Below are positions 1 to 7,734 of a DNA stretch of 64,000 nt, in pieces. How positions within the stretch are numbered: position 1 is the first letter of the stretch; every line of letters starts with the position of its first letter. The notes beneath the pieces were generated by a model that saw only the letters and a list, made by a program, of their open reading frames with translations, searched no databases and had not been told where the DNA came from. A program made the position numbers and the translations under genes. Source of the DNA: Zobellia amurskyensis (lineage in GTDB: Bacteria > Bacteroidota > Bacteroidia > Flavobacteriales > Flavobacteriaceae); contig NZ_RCNR01000006.1 of assembly GCF_009725985.1 (NCBI RefSeq), forward strand, positions 62,001 through 126,000, read 5' to 3'.

Positions 1-878
1 CCGGCTCTTTAGGTCTTGATATTGCCTTAGGGGTTGGCGGTTACCCACGTGGTAGGGTTATTGAAATATATGGTCCAGAATCATCAGGTAAAACTACTTT
101 AACGCTGCACGCCATGGCAGAAGCTCAAAAAAACGGTGGTATTGCCGCATTTATTGATGCAGAACATGCTTTTGATCGTTTTTACGCGCAAAAGCTTGGT
201 GTAGATATAGACAACTTAATCATTTCGCAACCAGATAACGGTGAACAGGCATTAGAAATAGCCGATAACTTAATTCGTTCAGGCGCTATTGATATTGTTG
301 TTATTGACTCCGTTGCCGCTTTGACTCCTAAAAGTGAGATTGAAGGTGAAATGGGAGACTCTAAAATGGGGCTTCATGCAAGATTAATGTCACAAGCACT
401 TCGTAAACTTACCGGGTCTATTAGCAAAACCAATTGTACGGTTATTTTTATTAACCAGTTACGTGAGAAAATTGGCGTTATGTTCGGAAACCCAGAAACT
501 ACCACGGGAGGTAATGCATTAAAATTTTATGCTTCCGTTAGACTTGATATTCGCAGATCAACACAGATTAAAGATACGGACGGTGGCGTTCAAGGTAACA
601 AGACAAGAGTAAAAGTTGTAAAAAACAAAGTAGCCCCACCATTCAGAACTACTGAGTTTGATATTATGTACGGCGAAGGAATATCTAAGGTTGGTGAAAT
701 TATTGATCTTGGAGTACAGTATGAAATCATTAAAAAAAGTGGTTCATGGTTTAGCTATGGAGATACCAAGTTAGGACAAGGTCGTGATGCGGTCAAGTCT
801 TTGTTATTGGATAATCCAGAACTTTTTGAAGAGTTAGACGGAAAAATCAGGGATGCCATAAAAGCCCTAAAAGAATAA
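1..878 (+). CDS. recA: Recombinase A, 5' end cut off by the window
   Basis: RecA is the DNA strand-exchange ATPase of homologous recombination and the SOS response. The reading frame is open from base 3, so the start lies upstream of the window; 291 residues remain. The Walker A loop GPESSGKT is read at about 72-95, before the first internal ATG at 114. Further along are the Walker B region ([13 protein letters not shown]), the [22 protein letters not shown] segment (DNA-binding loop 2) and the conserved C-terminal core. The C-terminus is short and acidic, as is usual. A strong inverted repeat follows the stop codon. No SOS box can be judged because the promoter is outside the window. The identification is firm. 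Confidence 0.98.
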   Translation, partial: GSLGLDIALGVGGYPRGRVIEIYGPESSGKTTLTLHAMAEAQKNGGIAAFIDAEHAFDRFYAQKLGVDIDNLIISQPDNGEQALEIADNLIRSGAIDIVVIDSVAALTPKSEIEGEMGDSKMGLHARLMSQALRKLTGSISKTNCTVIFINQLREKIGVMFGNPETTTGGNALKFYASVRLDIRRSTQIKDTDGGVQGNKTRVKVVKNKVAPPFRTTEFDIMYGEGISKVGEIIDLGVQYEIIKKSGSWFSYGDTKLGQGRDAVKSLLLDNPELFEELDGKIRDAIKALKE

Positions 879-902
879 GACAAAACCTCTTATTATAATT
901 TA

Positions 903-950
903 TTGCGCCGTTAAGAACCAACGATTGATCGTTGGTTCTTAACGGCGCAA
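903..950. repeat. 48-bp near-perfect inverted repeat after recA
   Basis: Two 23-base arms starting TTGCGCCGTTAAG are separated by only two bases (TG) and match perfectly. The repeat begins 24 bases after the recA stop codon and ends 80 bases before the next gene. There is no clear T-run after it in either direction, only a mixed CTTATTTATTTG on the plus strand. It may terminate or stabilise the recA mRNA, or extrude as a cruciform. A bidirectional role is possible, but both flanking genes point the same way. Confidence 0.7.
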
Positions 951-1029
951 CTTATTTATTTGAAGCTTAAGACCCCTACACGCAACCCTTGCAGTTATTT
1001 TTCATCTAATAAGAAAAAATTGAAGTACT

Positions 1030-1458
1030 ATGAGGAAATCATACCTTAAACTTTTTGGCTTAGCATGTATGCTAACTATTGTATCTTGTAGTCTGGATGA
1101 TGATCGTGTAAATTTTCAATATACACCGCTCCAAATTACCGGTGCAAGCTTACCTGATACATTTGAATTAGGTCGTGTGTATACGGTAGACGTAAATATT
1201 CTTAGACCAGATGACTGTACTTTACTTGATCAGTTTGACGTAAGACGATCATTTACGGACACCACTCAAATAAGAACCATATCGGCGGTGGGTATTGTAC
1301 TCGATAAAGATGAGTGTGCAGCGCTAAACGACAGCCTGCAAGATGCATTTCAATTTGAAGTGCTATATACCAAACCGTATATTTTTAGATTTTATACCAG
1401 CGATGATTCCGAGGGAGAGCCCGAATTTTTAGAAATAGAAGTGCCAGTAAAAGAATAA
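1030..1458 (+). CDS. Small putative lipoprotein of unknown function
   Basis: The 142-residue product starts with a lipoprotein signal: two basic residues, a hydrophobic stretch, and the lipobox IVSC with Cys20 as the expected lipid site. Aspartates at +2 to +5 (SLDDD) follow the cysteine. The mature part is acidic and beta-rich, with three further cysteines (in PDDCTLLD and in DECAALN). No catalytic motif is visible. It sits between recA and an ECF sigma factor with no obvious functional tie to either. I do not recognise a named domain. Similar short lipoproteins are common in Flavobacteriaceae, and its function is open. Confidence 0.8.
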   Translation: MRKSYLKLFGLACMLTIVSCSLDDDRVNFQYTPLQITGASLPDTFELGRVYTVDVNILRPDDCTLLDQFDVRRSFTDTTQIRTISAVGIVLDKDECAALNDSLQDAFQFEVLYTKPYIFRFYTSDDSEGEPEFLEIEVPVKE

Positions 1459-1541
1459 TTACCTTTAACCTAAGTCATAAAATGTTTCTAAAGAATTATT
1501 TATAGGCGTGTAGCACATGCTTTTAAAAACACCATACTACC

Positions 1542-2114
1542 TTGGGTCTAGAAGAACTCATAAATAACTGTAAAAAAGGTAACAGACAGGCACAAGAACA
1601 ATTGTACCGGGATTATTCCCGAACGTTGTTCGGTATCTGCCTTAAGTATTCACGTACCCGAATGGAAGCAGAAGATAATCTTCATGACAGTTTTATGGTC
1701 ATCTATGAAAAAATCGGTCAGTTTAAATTTAAAGGTTCTTTTGAAGGGTGGCTCAAACGGATAACGGTAAATACCGTACTTCAAAAATATCGTAAAGAAG
1801 AACATCTTAGTTTAGTAACAGAAAATATTGAGGAAGGAGAACCAGAACTAGAGGGTGATTACGAGAATATAAGTTTGTCCATTTTGTTAAATCATATTCA
1901 AGAATTACCGGACAAGTATCGTCTCACATTTAACCTTTATGTTCTTGACGGATACACCCATAAAGAAATCAGTGAACTTTTAGGCACCTCCCAGGGAACT
2001 TCAAAAAGTAACTTGGCCAGAGCCCGAAACCTTTTAAAAGAAAAAATAGAGATCACAAAGAATAAAGCCATCATTGGTCTGCTCATCTTCCTGTTATTAG
2101 GATTTTGCGTATGA
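1542..2114 (+). CDS. ECF-type RNA polymerase sigma factor with hydrophobic C-terminal tail
   Basis: This is a sigma-70 family factor of the extracytoplasmic-function type. Region 2 is at about residues 18-85 (AEDNLHDSFMVIYEKI and the following SFEGWLKRITVN). Region 4 is at about 118-168, with the helix-turn-helix around YTHKEISELLGTSQGTSKS. The frame has an in-frame stop at 1524 and no ATG before the core, so TTG at 1542 is the likely start. The last 17 residues are almost entirely hydrophobic (IIGLLIFLLLGFC), which is not part of a normal sigma factor and looks like a membrane tail anchor. The next gene begins 57 bases downstream and encodes a transmembrane protein, probably its regulator. 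The sigma-factor call is sure; tail anchoring is inference. Confidence 0.93.
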   Translation: MGLEELINNCKKGNRQAQEQLYRDYSRTLFGICLKYSRTRMEAEDNLHDSFMVIYEKIGQFKFKGSFEGWLKRITVNTVLQKYRKEEHLSLVTENIEEGEPELEGDYENISLSILLNHIQELPDKYRLTFNLYVLDGYTHKEISELLGTSQGTSKSNLARARNLLKEKIEITKNKAIIGLLIFLLLGFCV

Positions 2115-2170
2115 CCCTTGAAAAATAGTACATCAAAAAAACAAAATACCAAGTACCTAAGCATTGCAGA

Positions 2171-3763
2171 ATGAGTAAAAAAAATATAGATAATTTGTTT
2201 CAAGAGAAGTTTCGCGACTTTGAGGAAATTCCAGATGACAAAGTCTGGAATGCCATTGAAGCCTCTTTGGACAAAAAGAAAAAGAAAAGGGTCGTTCCTA
2301 TCTGGTGGACCATGGGCGGAGCTGCCGCGGCACTAGTTGTGGCTCTTGTAGCGCTTTATACTTTTTCGGAAAACAACAGAGCACCTGAAGGTGTAACAGA
2401 TACCGAAATCATTGACGACACCAATACCAATCCTTTAAAAAATACCAATGAGTTTATTTTGGAGGATTTGGAAAATCCAAATAAGAACGTTGTAATTAGT
2501 TCTGAAAAAGAATCTGACCCCAACAAAGCACTAGAATCTCCTCAGGGCACAAAAGAAAATAGAACTTTAAATACTTCTGACGAGGATATTATTCAAAATA
2601 ATGCAAAAAACAGAAGTGGTAAAACTCAATCTTTAAAACCCTCTCAAAACACCCAGCTTGTTCAAGTGGATAGAAGCGAGAAAATCATCAACAGGCAAAA
2701 CAATACTAGAAATTCAGACAAGGGTGATTATGTTTCTAGCTTTGATAAAGACAAATCACCTGTAACGGCATCAGATAATATTGAAACAAATGAGGATGCT
2801 AAATTACCCGAAAAAGAAAGCGTAGAGACCACTAGTTATGCTTCTACTGAAAACAATAAAGACGACGGTCTGAAAACAGCCCTGAAAAAGAATGCAAACA
2901 CAACTCCTGAAACGGTAATTGCGAAAAGCACCACAGATACAGTAGAAGAAAAGATTACAGAAAAAAAATCCATTTTTGATGAAATTGAAACTGAGGAAGA
3001 AATTGTAGCTACCGAAAAAAGTGGCCGCTGGTCTGCAGGACCCAATATTGCCCCGGTTTACTACAATGCCATTGGCGAAGGGTCTCCCGTTAATTCAATT
3101 TTTAATGAAAATTCAAAATCCGGTAACACCAATTTCAGTTACGGCCTTACGGTTGCCTATGCCCTAAATGATAAACTAAGTATTAGGTCCGGTCTTAATA
3201 AAGTAGACTACGGTTACGATACGAACGATGTTGGCTTTTCATCTACACTGCAAGAAGCTTCCACTGAAAAACTAAAGAATATTGATTATTCAAGTACTGC
3301 CAAAAACATAGTAGTTACTGGGCAAAGCAGTAACTTTAATAGTCTTTCTAATTCTGATGCCATGTTTGCATTTGAAGTATCCAGTACCAATAGCAGCCAA
3401 CGAAATGGCACAATGGCACAACAATTTGGATACCTAGAGGTACCTTTAGAACTAGATTACGCGCTAATAGATAGCAAGTTTGGGTTGAATATTCTTGGTG
3501 GGGTCAGTTCATTATTCTTGATAGATAATTCCGTGACTCTAACTTCTGGCGAACTAACTACCGAAATAGGCGAAGCGAACAATGTAAACTCCGTTAACTT
3601 TAGTACCAATATTGGTTTCGGTGTCAATTACAAGTTTACGCCCAAAATACGTTTTAATGTAGAGCCTGTTTTTAAGTATCAATTGAATACTTTTTCTGAT
3701 GTATCCGGTGATTTTAGGCCGTTTTCAATTGGGGTCTACAGTGGTCTTAACTTTAAGTTCTAA
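2171..3763 (+). CDS. Membrane protein joining an inner-membrane helix to an outer-membrane-type beta-barrel domain; probable partner of the sigma factor
   Basis: The 530-residue protein has three parts. Residues 1-40 are charged and would face the cytoplasm, ending in a run of lysines. Residues 41-65 form one transmembrane helix (WWTMGGAAAALVVALVALY). A long, polar, Asn/Lys/Glu/Thr-rich linker runs to about residue 280. The remaining 250 residues resemble an outer-membrane beta-barrel of the PorT/OmpW-like type, with alternating aromatic strands and a terminal phenylalanine (GLNFKF). The position 3' of an ECF sigma gene and the short cytoplasmic head suggest an anti-sigma or sensor role. The inner-membrane helix plus barrel in one chain is an odd topology. 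The barrel could instead be a soluble periplasmic beta domain. Confidence 0.8.
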   Translation: MSKKNIDNLFQEKFRDFEEIPDDKVWNAIEASLDKKKKKRVVPIWWTMGGAAAALVVALVALYTFSENNRAPEGVTDTEIIDDTNTNPLKNTNEFILEDLENPNKNVVISSEKESDPNKALESPQGTKENRTLNTSDEDIIQNNAKNRSGKTQSLKPSQNTQLVQVDRSEKIINRQNNTRNSDKGDYVSSFDKDKSPVTASDNIETNEDAKLPEKESVETTSYASTENNKDDGLKTALKKNANTTPETVIAKSTTDTVEEKITEKKSIFDEIETEEEIVATEKSGRWSAGPNIAPVYYNAIGEGSPVNSIFNENSKSGNTNFSYGLTVAYALNDKLSIRSGLNKVDYGYDTNDVGFSSTLQEASTEKLKNIDYSSTAKNIVVTGQSSNFNSLSNSDAMFAFEVSSTNSSQRNGTMAQQFGYLEVPLELDYALIDSKFGLNILGGVSSLFLIDNSVTLTSGELTTEIGEANNVNSVNFSTNIGFGVNYKFTPKIRFNVEPVFKYQLNTFSDVSGDFRPFSIGVYSGLNFKF

Positions 3764-3819
3764 AATTTTATTTAAACGCTACCAACTACTTCAATCTATT
3801 GATTTTCCTTAATTATGCA

Positions 3820-3827
3820 TAGGTTTA
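3820..3827 (+). promoter_or_regulatory. Possible promoter of the LysR gene
   Basis: TAGGTTTA matches seven of eight positions of the Bacteroidota -7 box TAnnTTTG. A TTG lies 18 bases upstream (3799-3801). The start codon is 47 bases further on. This is a weak call. Confidence 0.35.
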
Positions 3828-3836
3828 CTGTACAAA

Positions 3837-3851
3837 CCGTTTCTAAAACGG
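3837..3851. repeat. Short hairpin in the LysR leader
   Basis: CCGTTT and AAACGG are separated by CTA. It lies between the putative -7 box and the ATG of the LysR gene, where an autoregulator often binds. No T-run follows, so it is not a terminator. Confidence 0.4.
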
Positions 3852-3873
3852 AATTATTGATTGATTTAAGTTG

Positions 3874-4758
3874 ATGAAACAAAAACTTCAGATTTTTAAA
3901 GCGGTAGCGATTCACTCTAGCTTTACAAAAGCGGCTGAGCAGTTATTTATATCGCAACCTGCCGTTTCAAAGGCTATTCGTAGCATTGAAGACGAATACA
4001 AAACCACATTTTTCCTAAGGAAGCGAAATTCTATCGAACTTACCGAAGACGGCAAGGCTTTCTTGATATATACCAACAGAATACTAGAGATACATGCCGA
4101 AATAGAAAATCAATTTCTACATCAAAAAGAGCATATTCCTGATTCAATTCACTTTGGTGCTAGTACAACTTTGGTCAATCACATCGTTCCAAAAATCATT
4201 GCCAAATTCAGAACGCAACATCCGCGTACCAATTTTGATATCAAAAGCGGTAATTCAGAAGAAATTGAAGAGTTTATTTTAAACCAACAATTAGACTTTG
4301 GCATTACTGAAGGCAGCAACACCAATAGAAAGCTCCACTATGAAAAATTTATAAAAGACGAAATCGTTCTGGTTACCAGCGTTAAAAACAGTGCCTTCAA
4401 ACAAAATACCGTAAGTACGAATATCCTACAGCAGCTTCCAATAATTGAAAGGGAAATAGGCTCGGGAACCAGGGAAATCATTTATGAGTTTCTAAAACAA
4501 CATCAAATTAAAAAATTGAACAGCATTGTTACCCTCAATAGCACCGAAGCTATTAAGAACTACCTCTACCATTCAGATACCTTTGCCCTGCTCTCTATTC
4601 ACGCGCTAAATGATGACCTCGTTTCCAACAAGCTCAAAATCATAGACATAAAAAATGTAACAATAGAGCGTTGGTTTTATTTCGTATCAAGAACCGGCTA
4701 CCAATCTAATGTAATGGACTATTTTGAAAAATTTGCTAGAAACAACTATAACTTTTAG
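3874..4758 (+). CDS. LysR-family transcriptional regulator
   Basis: This is a LysR-type regulator. The N-terminal winged helix-turn-helix is at about residues 3-62 (SFTKAAEQLFISQPAVSKAI followed by RSIEDEY). The periplasmic-binding-protein-like effector domain runs from about 90 to the end. The frame could start at a TTG at 3871, but the ATG directly after it, at 3874, is preferred and gives 294 residues. The next gene encodes a YeiH-type exporter in the same direction, 77 bases away. This LysR-YeiH pairing is known in other bacteria (YeiE/YeiH), so control of that exporter is likely. The effector is unknown; sulfur-linked anions are a guess from the family name. Confidence 0.92.
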   Translation: MKQKLQIFKAVAIHSSFTKAAEQLFISQPAVSKAIRSIEDEYKTTFFLRKRNSIELTEDGKAFLIYTNRILEIHAEIENQFLHQKEHIPDSIHFGASTTLVNHIVPKIIAKFRTQHPRTNFDIKSGNSEEIEEFILNQQLDFGITEGSNTNRKLHYEKFIKDEIVLVTSVKNSAFKQNTVSTNILQQLPIIEREIGSGTREIIYEFLKQHQIKKLNSIVTLNSTEAIKNYLYHSDTFALLSIHALNDDLVSNKLKIIDIKNVTIERWFYFVSRTGYQSNVMDYFEKFARNNYNF

Positions 4759-4780
4759 TTATTTCGTATAGTATTTTAAA

Positions 4781-4813
4781 TTGCTTAAAAGTAATATGTT
4801 GAGTTTACTTTTG
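4781..4813 (+). promoter_or_regulatory. Promoter of the yeiH-type gene
   Basis: A TTG at 4781-4783 is followed after 22 bases by TACTTTTG at 4806-4813, a full match to the Bacteroidota TTG / TAnnTTTG promoter. The ATG is 22 bases after the box, leaving a leader of roughly 15 bases. Confidence 0.65.
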
Positions 4814-4835
4814 TATTACAAAAAAAGATGTTGAT

Positions 4836-5756
4836 ATGAAAGATAGAATGGCAAAAGCAGTATTTTTAGGTATAGCACTTATCGTTTTCAGCGGGTGGGT
4901 CAATAGCCCTACTGCCTTGCTACTCGGTTTTGGATTCACTCTATTCTTTGACAATCCGTTTAAAGCATATTGCCATAAGGCCATTCACACCTTTCTTAAA
5001 ATATCTGTAGTAGGTCTTGGTTTTGGAATGTTTTTGAAAGAGACTTTTGAAACAAGCAAAGAAGGTTTTACCCTAACCTTCCTCTCTATACTACTTACGG
5101 TAAGTCTAGGATTTCTTCTCACTAGGGTTTTGAAATTAGACACCAAATTAGGACATCTTATTACTTCTGGGACTTCAGTCTGTGGCGGCAGTGCCATTGC
5201 AGCTATATCTCCCGTAATTAATGCTAAGAGTAGGGTCATTAGCATTGCGCTCGCAGTTGTTTTTCTTCTAAACTCCGTAGCCCTTTTTGTATTCCCTGCA
5301 GTTGGTCATTACCTTAACCTGACCCAACACCAATTTGGCCTTTGGTGTGCGGTTGCCATTCACGACACAAGTTCCGTTGTAGGTGCAGCCATAGGTTATG
5401 GCGACGAAGCTTTGCGGATCGCAACAACCGTAAAATTATCTAGAATGCTATGGATTATACCTTTGTCTTTACTTTCTATGTTCGTTTTTAAGACAAAGGG
5501 CGAAAAAGTAAAAATGCCTTACTTTATTCTACTTTTTATAGGCGCTATTATAGCGAATAGCTATCATCTTATTCCCGCACCTGCTACAGGGTTTTTAGTT
5601 GCCACTTCTAAACACCTGTTAATATTAACTTTGTTTCTTGTTGGCTCAACTATTTCTATTGGTGATTTAAAAAAAACAGGAATACGCCCTATGCTATTGG
5701 CATTGCTTCTTTGGATATTCATCTCCGTCTTATCTCTAACATATATCCTCTACTAA
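4836..5756 (+). CDS. yeiH: YeiH-family (UPF0324) putative sulfate exporter family transporter
   Basis: This 306-residue polytopic inner-membrane protein has about nine to ten hydrophobic helices. It carries the family signature around TSVCGGSAIAAISPVI and the second-half motif AIHDTSSVVGAAIGYG. The family is annotated as sulfate-exporter-like, but transport has rarely been shown. It has its own good promoter and follows a LysR gene, as in the YeiE/YeiH pair. Its 3' end faces plsC, with only 11 bases between the stop codons and no strong terminator in the gap. Confidence 0.9.
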   Translation: MKDRMAKAVFLGIALIVFSGWVNSPTALLLGFGFTLFFDNPFKAYCHKAIHTFLKISVVGLGFGMFLKETFETSKEGFTLTFLSILLTVSLGFLLTRVLKLDTKLGHLITSGTSVCGGSAIAAISPVINAKSRVISIALAVVFLLNSVALFVFPAVGHYLNLTQHQFGLWCAVAIHDTSSVVGAAIGYGDEALRIATTVKLSRMLWIIPLSLLSMFVFKTKGEKVKMPYFILLFIGAIIANSYHLIPAPATGFLVATSKHLLILTLFLVGSTISIGDLKKTGIRPMLLALLLWIFISVLSLTYILY

Positions 5757-5767
5757 ATAATAGACGA

Positions 5768-6511
5768 CTATTGTTTGGTCTGAAGTTCTTTCAAAATAAC
5801 CGTCCTGACATTTTCTCTCAAGTTTGCCTTATCCGATTCGGAAAGACTCTCTGTCTTGAAAAACATATGTACTTTGGCACGAACACGACCGGGGCCTCCA
5901 CTAAAGAATGAAAAAGAAAATCGCTTTTTATTATCATGAAAGGTCATGGGGACAATCGGTATTTTATGAGCAATGGCCATTCTAAAGGCTCCGTCCTTAA
6001 AATTGTCCAAAAGAATACTTTCGTCATCCGGTACTCCTCCTTCGGGAAAAATACAGATACTCAACCCTTGACTTAGTCTTTTTTGAGCACGCCTATAAAC
6101 TGCCGTCCTGCTTTTAGCATCTCCACGATCTACCATGATACAGACCCGTTTAAAGAAAAACCCAAAAAGAGGAATTTTAGCTAACTCTTTCTTCCCCACA
6201 AAAACGAACGGGTTTTTACTAATGTAGAGCATCAGCATGATATCTAGCATACTCGTATGATTGGCTACGAGCATATAGCTTTCTCCCTTTTCTATCTTTT
6301 GTTCATAGAATACTTTTGGCGGGCATCCCATACCATACAAAATAGGCATCGCCCAGAGATTTCTAGCCATCCAAAAAAACTGGGGATACCACTTTTCAGA
6401 TAACGTACTCAACAACAAAAACGGAAAAAATAAAAGAATGGGCAAGGCAACCAAAATATAGAACCAAATGCGGTATACGGTGTAGCCTATTTTTTTAAGT
6501 AGTCTGGGCAT
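5768..6511 (-). CDS. plsC: 1-acyl-sn-glycerol-3-phosphate acyltransferase
   Basis: PlsC transfers the second acyl chain to lysophosphatidic acid in membrane phospholipid synthesis. The 247-residue protein has one or two N-terminal membrane helices (residues about 12-40). The catalytic motif NHTSMLD follows, with His85 and Asp90 as the HxxxxD pair, and the substrate motif FPEGGVPDD lies at about residue 150. It is divergent from trpS. A perfect -7 box sits directly upstream, so close to the ATG that the transcript may be nearly leaderless. Other lysophospholipid acyltransferases share these motifs, so substrate specificity is inferred. Confidence 0.93.
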   Translation of the reverse strand: MPRLLKKIGYTVYRIWFYILVALPILLFFPFLLLSTLSEKWYPQFFWMARNLWAMPILYGMGCPPKVFYEQKIEKGESYMLVANHTSMLDIMLMLYISKNPFVFVGKKELAKIPLFGFFFKRVCIMVDRGDAKSRTAVYRRAQKRLSQGLSICIFPEGGVPDDESILLDNFKDGAFRMAIAHKIPIVPMTFHDNKKRFSFSFFSGGPGRVRAKVHMFFKTESLSESDKANLRENVRTVILKELQTKQ

Positions 6512-6516
6512 AAAAT

Positions 6517-6524
6517 CAAAAGTA
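6517..6524 (-). promoter_or_regulatory. -7 box of plsC, possibly giving a leaderless mRNA
   Basis: On the minus strand this reads TACTTTTG, a full match to TAnnTTTG. Its last base is only six bases before the ATG at 6511, so transcription would start at or within a base or two of the start codon. Confidence 0.55.
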
Positions 6525-6554
6525 ACAATTTTACGAGGTATAATCCATTTCTTT

Positions 6555-6562
6555 TATCTTTG
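6555..6562 (+). promoter_or_regulatory. -7 box of trpS
   Basis: TATCTTTG matches TAnnTTTG fully and ends 21 bases before the ATG at 6584. It includes the TTG at 6560 that could be mistaken for a start codon. No exact TTG -33 element was seen. Confidence 0.6.
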
Positions 6563-6583
6563 GGCTTCTTTGAAAATAAGCAA

Positions 6584-7552
6584 ATGGCAAGAATTTTAAC
6601 AGGAATACAGAGTACAGGCACCCCACACCTAGGAAATATTTTAGGTGCGATCATGCCAGCAATAGAAATGGCGCAAGACCCAAAGAACGAATCATTTTTG
6701 TTCATTGCGGATATGCATTCGCTCACACAGATTAAAAATGCGGAAGAACTACGCAGAAACACCTATGCGATAGCTTCTACTTGGCTTGCTTTTGGATTAG
6801 ATATAGAAAAGACTGTTTTTTACCGTCAAAGTGATGTTCCACAGGCTACTGAACTTTCTTGGTACTTGAGCTGTTTCTTCCCTTTTCAGAGATTGACATT
6901 AGCTCACGGATTTAAAGATAAAGCGGACCGTCTTGATGATGTGAACGCAGGATTATTTACATACCCAATGTTGATGGCCGCGGATATTCTTTTGTACGAT
7001 GCCAACATCGTTCCCGTAGGAAAAGACCAGATGCAACACTTAGAAATGACTAGGGATGTAGCTTCTCGTTTCCATGCTCAAATGGGAGAAACATTTGTGC
7101 TTCCAAAAGGTAAAGTGCAAGAGAGCACCATGTACGTTCCCGGAACCGATGGTGAAAAAATGAGCAAGAGTAGGGGCAACTTGATCAATCTTTTTCAGAC
7201 CGATAAAAAACTGAGAAAACAAATCATGGGCATACAGACAGATAGTACGCCAATGGAAGAGCCAAAAGACCCAACTAACGATAATGTTTTTGCTCTCTAT
7301 AAAATTCTAGCGGCACAAGAACAGATTGAGGAAATGAGTGCCAATTACCTTGCGGGAAATTATGGTTATGGCCATGCGAAACAAGCACTTTACGAAGTCA
7401 TAGTAAACAAGTTTGGTGACGCCAGAGAGAAGTATGATTATTACATGAACAACACTCAAGAAGTAGATGAAGCTTTGGCAATAGGTGCAGAAAAAGCACG
7501 TAAAGTTGCCAACGGTGTACTCGAAAGAGTACGAACAAAACTGGGATATTAA
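6584..7552 (+). CDS. trpS: Tryptophan--tRNA ligase
   Basis: This class I aminoacyl-tRNA synthetase charges tRNA-Trp. The HIGH-type motif is TPHLGN at residues 13-18, and the KMSKS loop (GEKMSKSRGN) is at about residue 190; both ATP-binding signatures are intact. The tryptophan-pocket region (SFLFIADMHSLT) is also present. I choose ATG at 6584 (322 residues) over the TTG at 6560 because that TTG is part of the promoter box. The length fits bacterial TrpRS. A perfect stem-loop terminator follows the stop codon by a few bases, so the gene is probably monocistronic. Confidence 0.97.
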   Translation: MARILTGIQSTGTPHLGNILGAIMPAIEMAQDPKNESFLFIADMHSLTQIKNAEELRRNTYAIASTWLAFGLDIEKTVFYRQSDVPQATELSWYLSCFFPFQRLTLAHGFKDKADRLDDVNAGLFTYPMLMAADILLYDANIVPVGKDQMQHLEMTRDVASRFHAQMGETFVLPKGKVQESTMYVPGTDGEKMSKSRGNLINLFQTDKKLRKQIMGIQTDSTPMEEPKDPTNDNVFALYKILAAQEQIEEMSANYLAGNYGYGHAKQALYEVIVNKFGDAREKYDYYMNNTQEVDEALAIGAEKARKVANGVLERVRTKLGY

Positions 7553-7557
7553 AATTT

Positions 7558-7590
7558 AACAAAACCGACCACATGGTCGGTTTTGTTTTT
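7558..7590 (+). terminator. Terminator of trpS
   Basis: A perfect 13-base stem (AACAAAACCGACC, 7558-7570, and its complement, 7575-7587) has the loop ACAT and ends in a T-rich run. The core GACC-N4-GGTC resembles a TetR-type operator seen again elsewhere in the window. Confidence 0.9.
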
Positions 7591-7734
7591 ATGAAGTGTT
7601 TTGTGAATCTAAAATTGCTCCGTTTTTAGGAGGTTTTTAATCGATAAACCCCTATTAAAGCGATTATTTGTTCTTTGAAACTAATTTTACAAACCAATCA
7701 GTCGGTTGTTCTAACAGTTTATTTTCAGGTTTTG

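Noticed and set aside
7618-7640. Second hairpin after trpS (CTCC/GGAG with T-run)
   Set aside because: The stem is only four bases and the strong terminator at 7558 already ends trpS.
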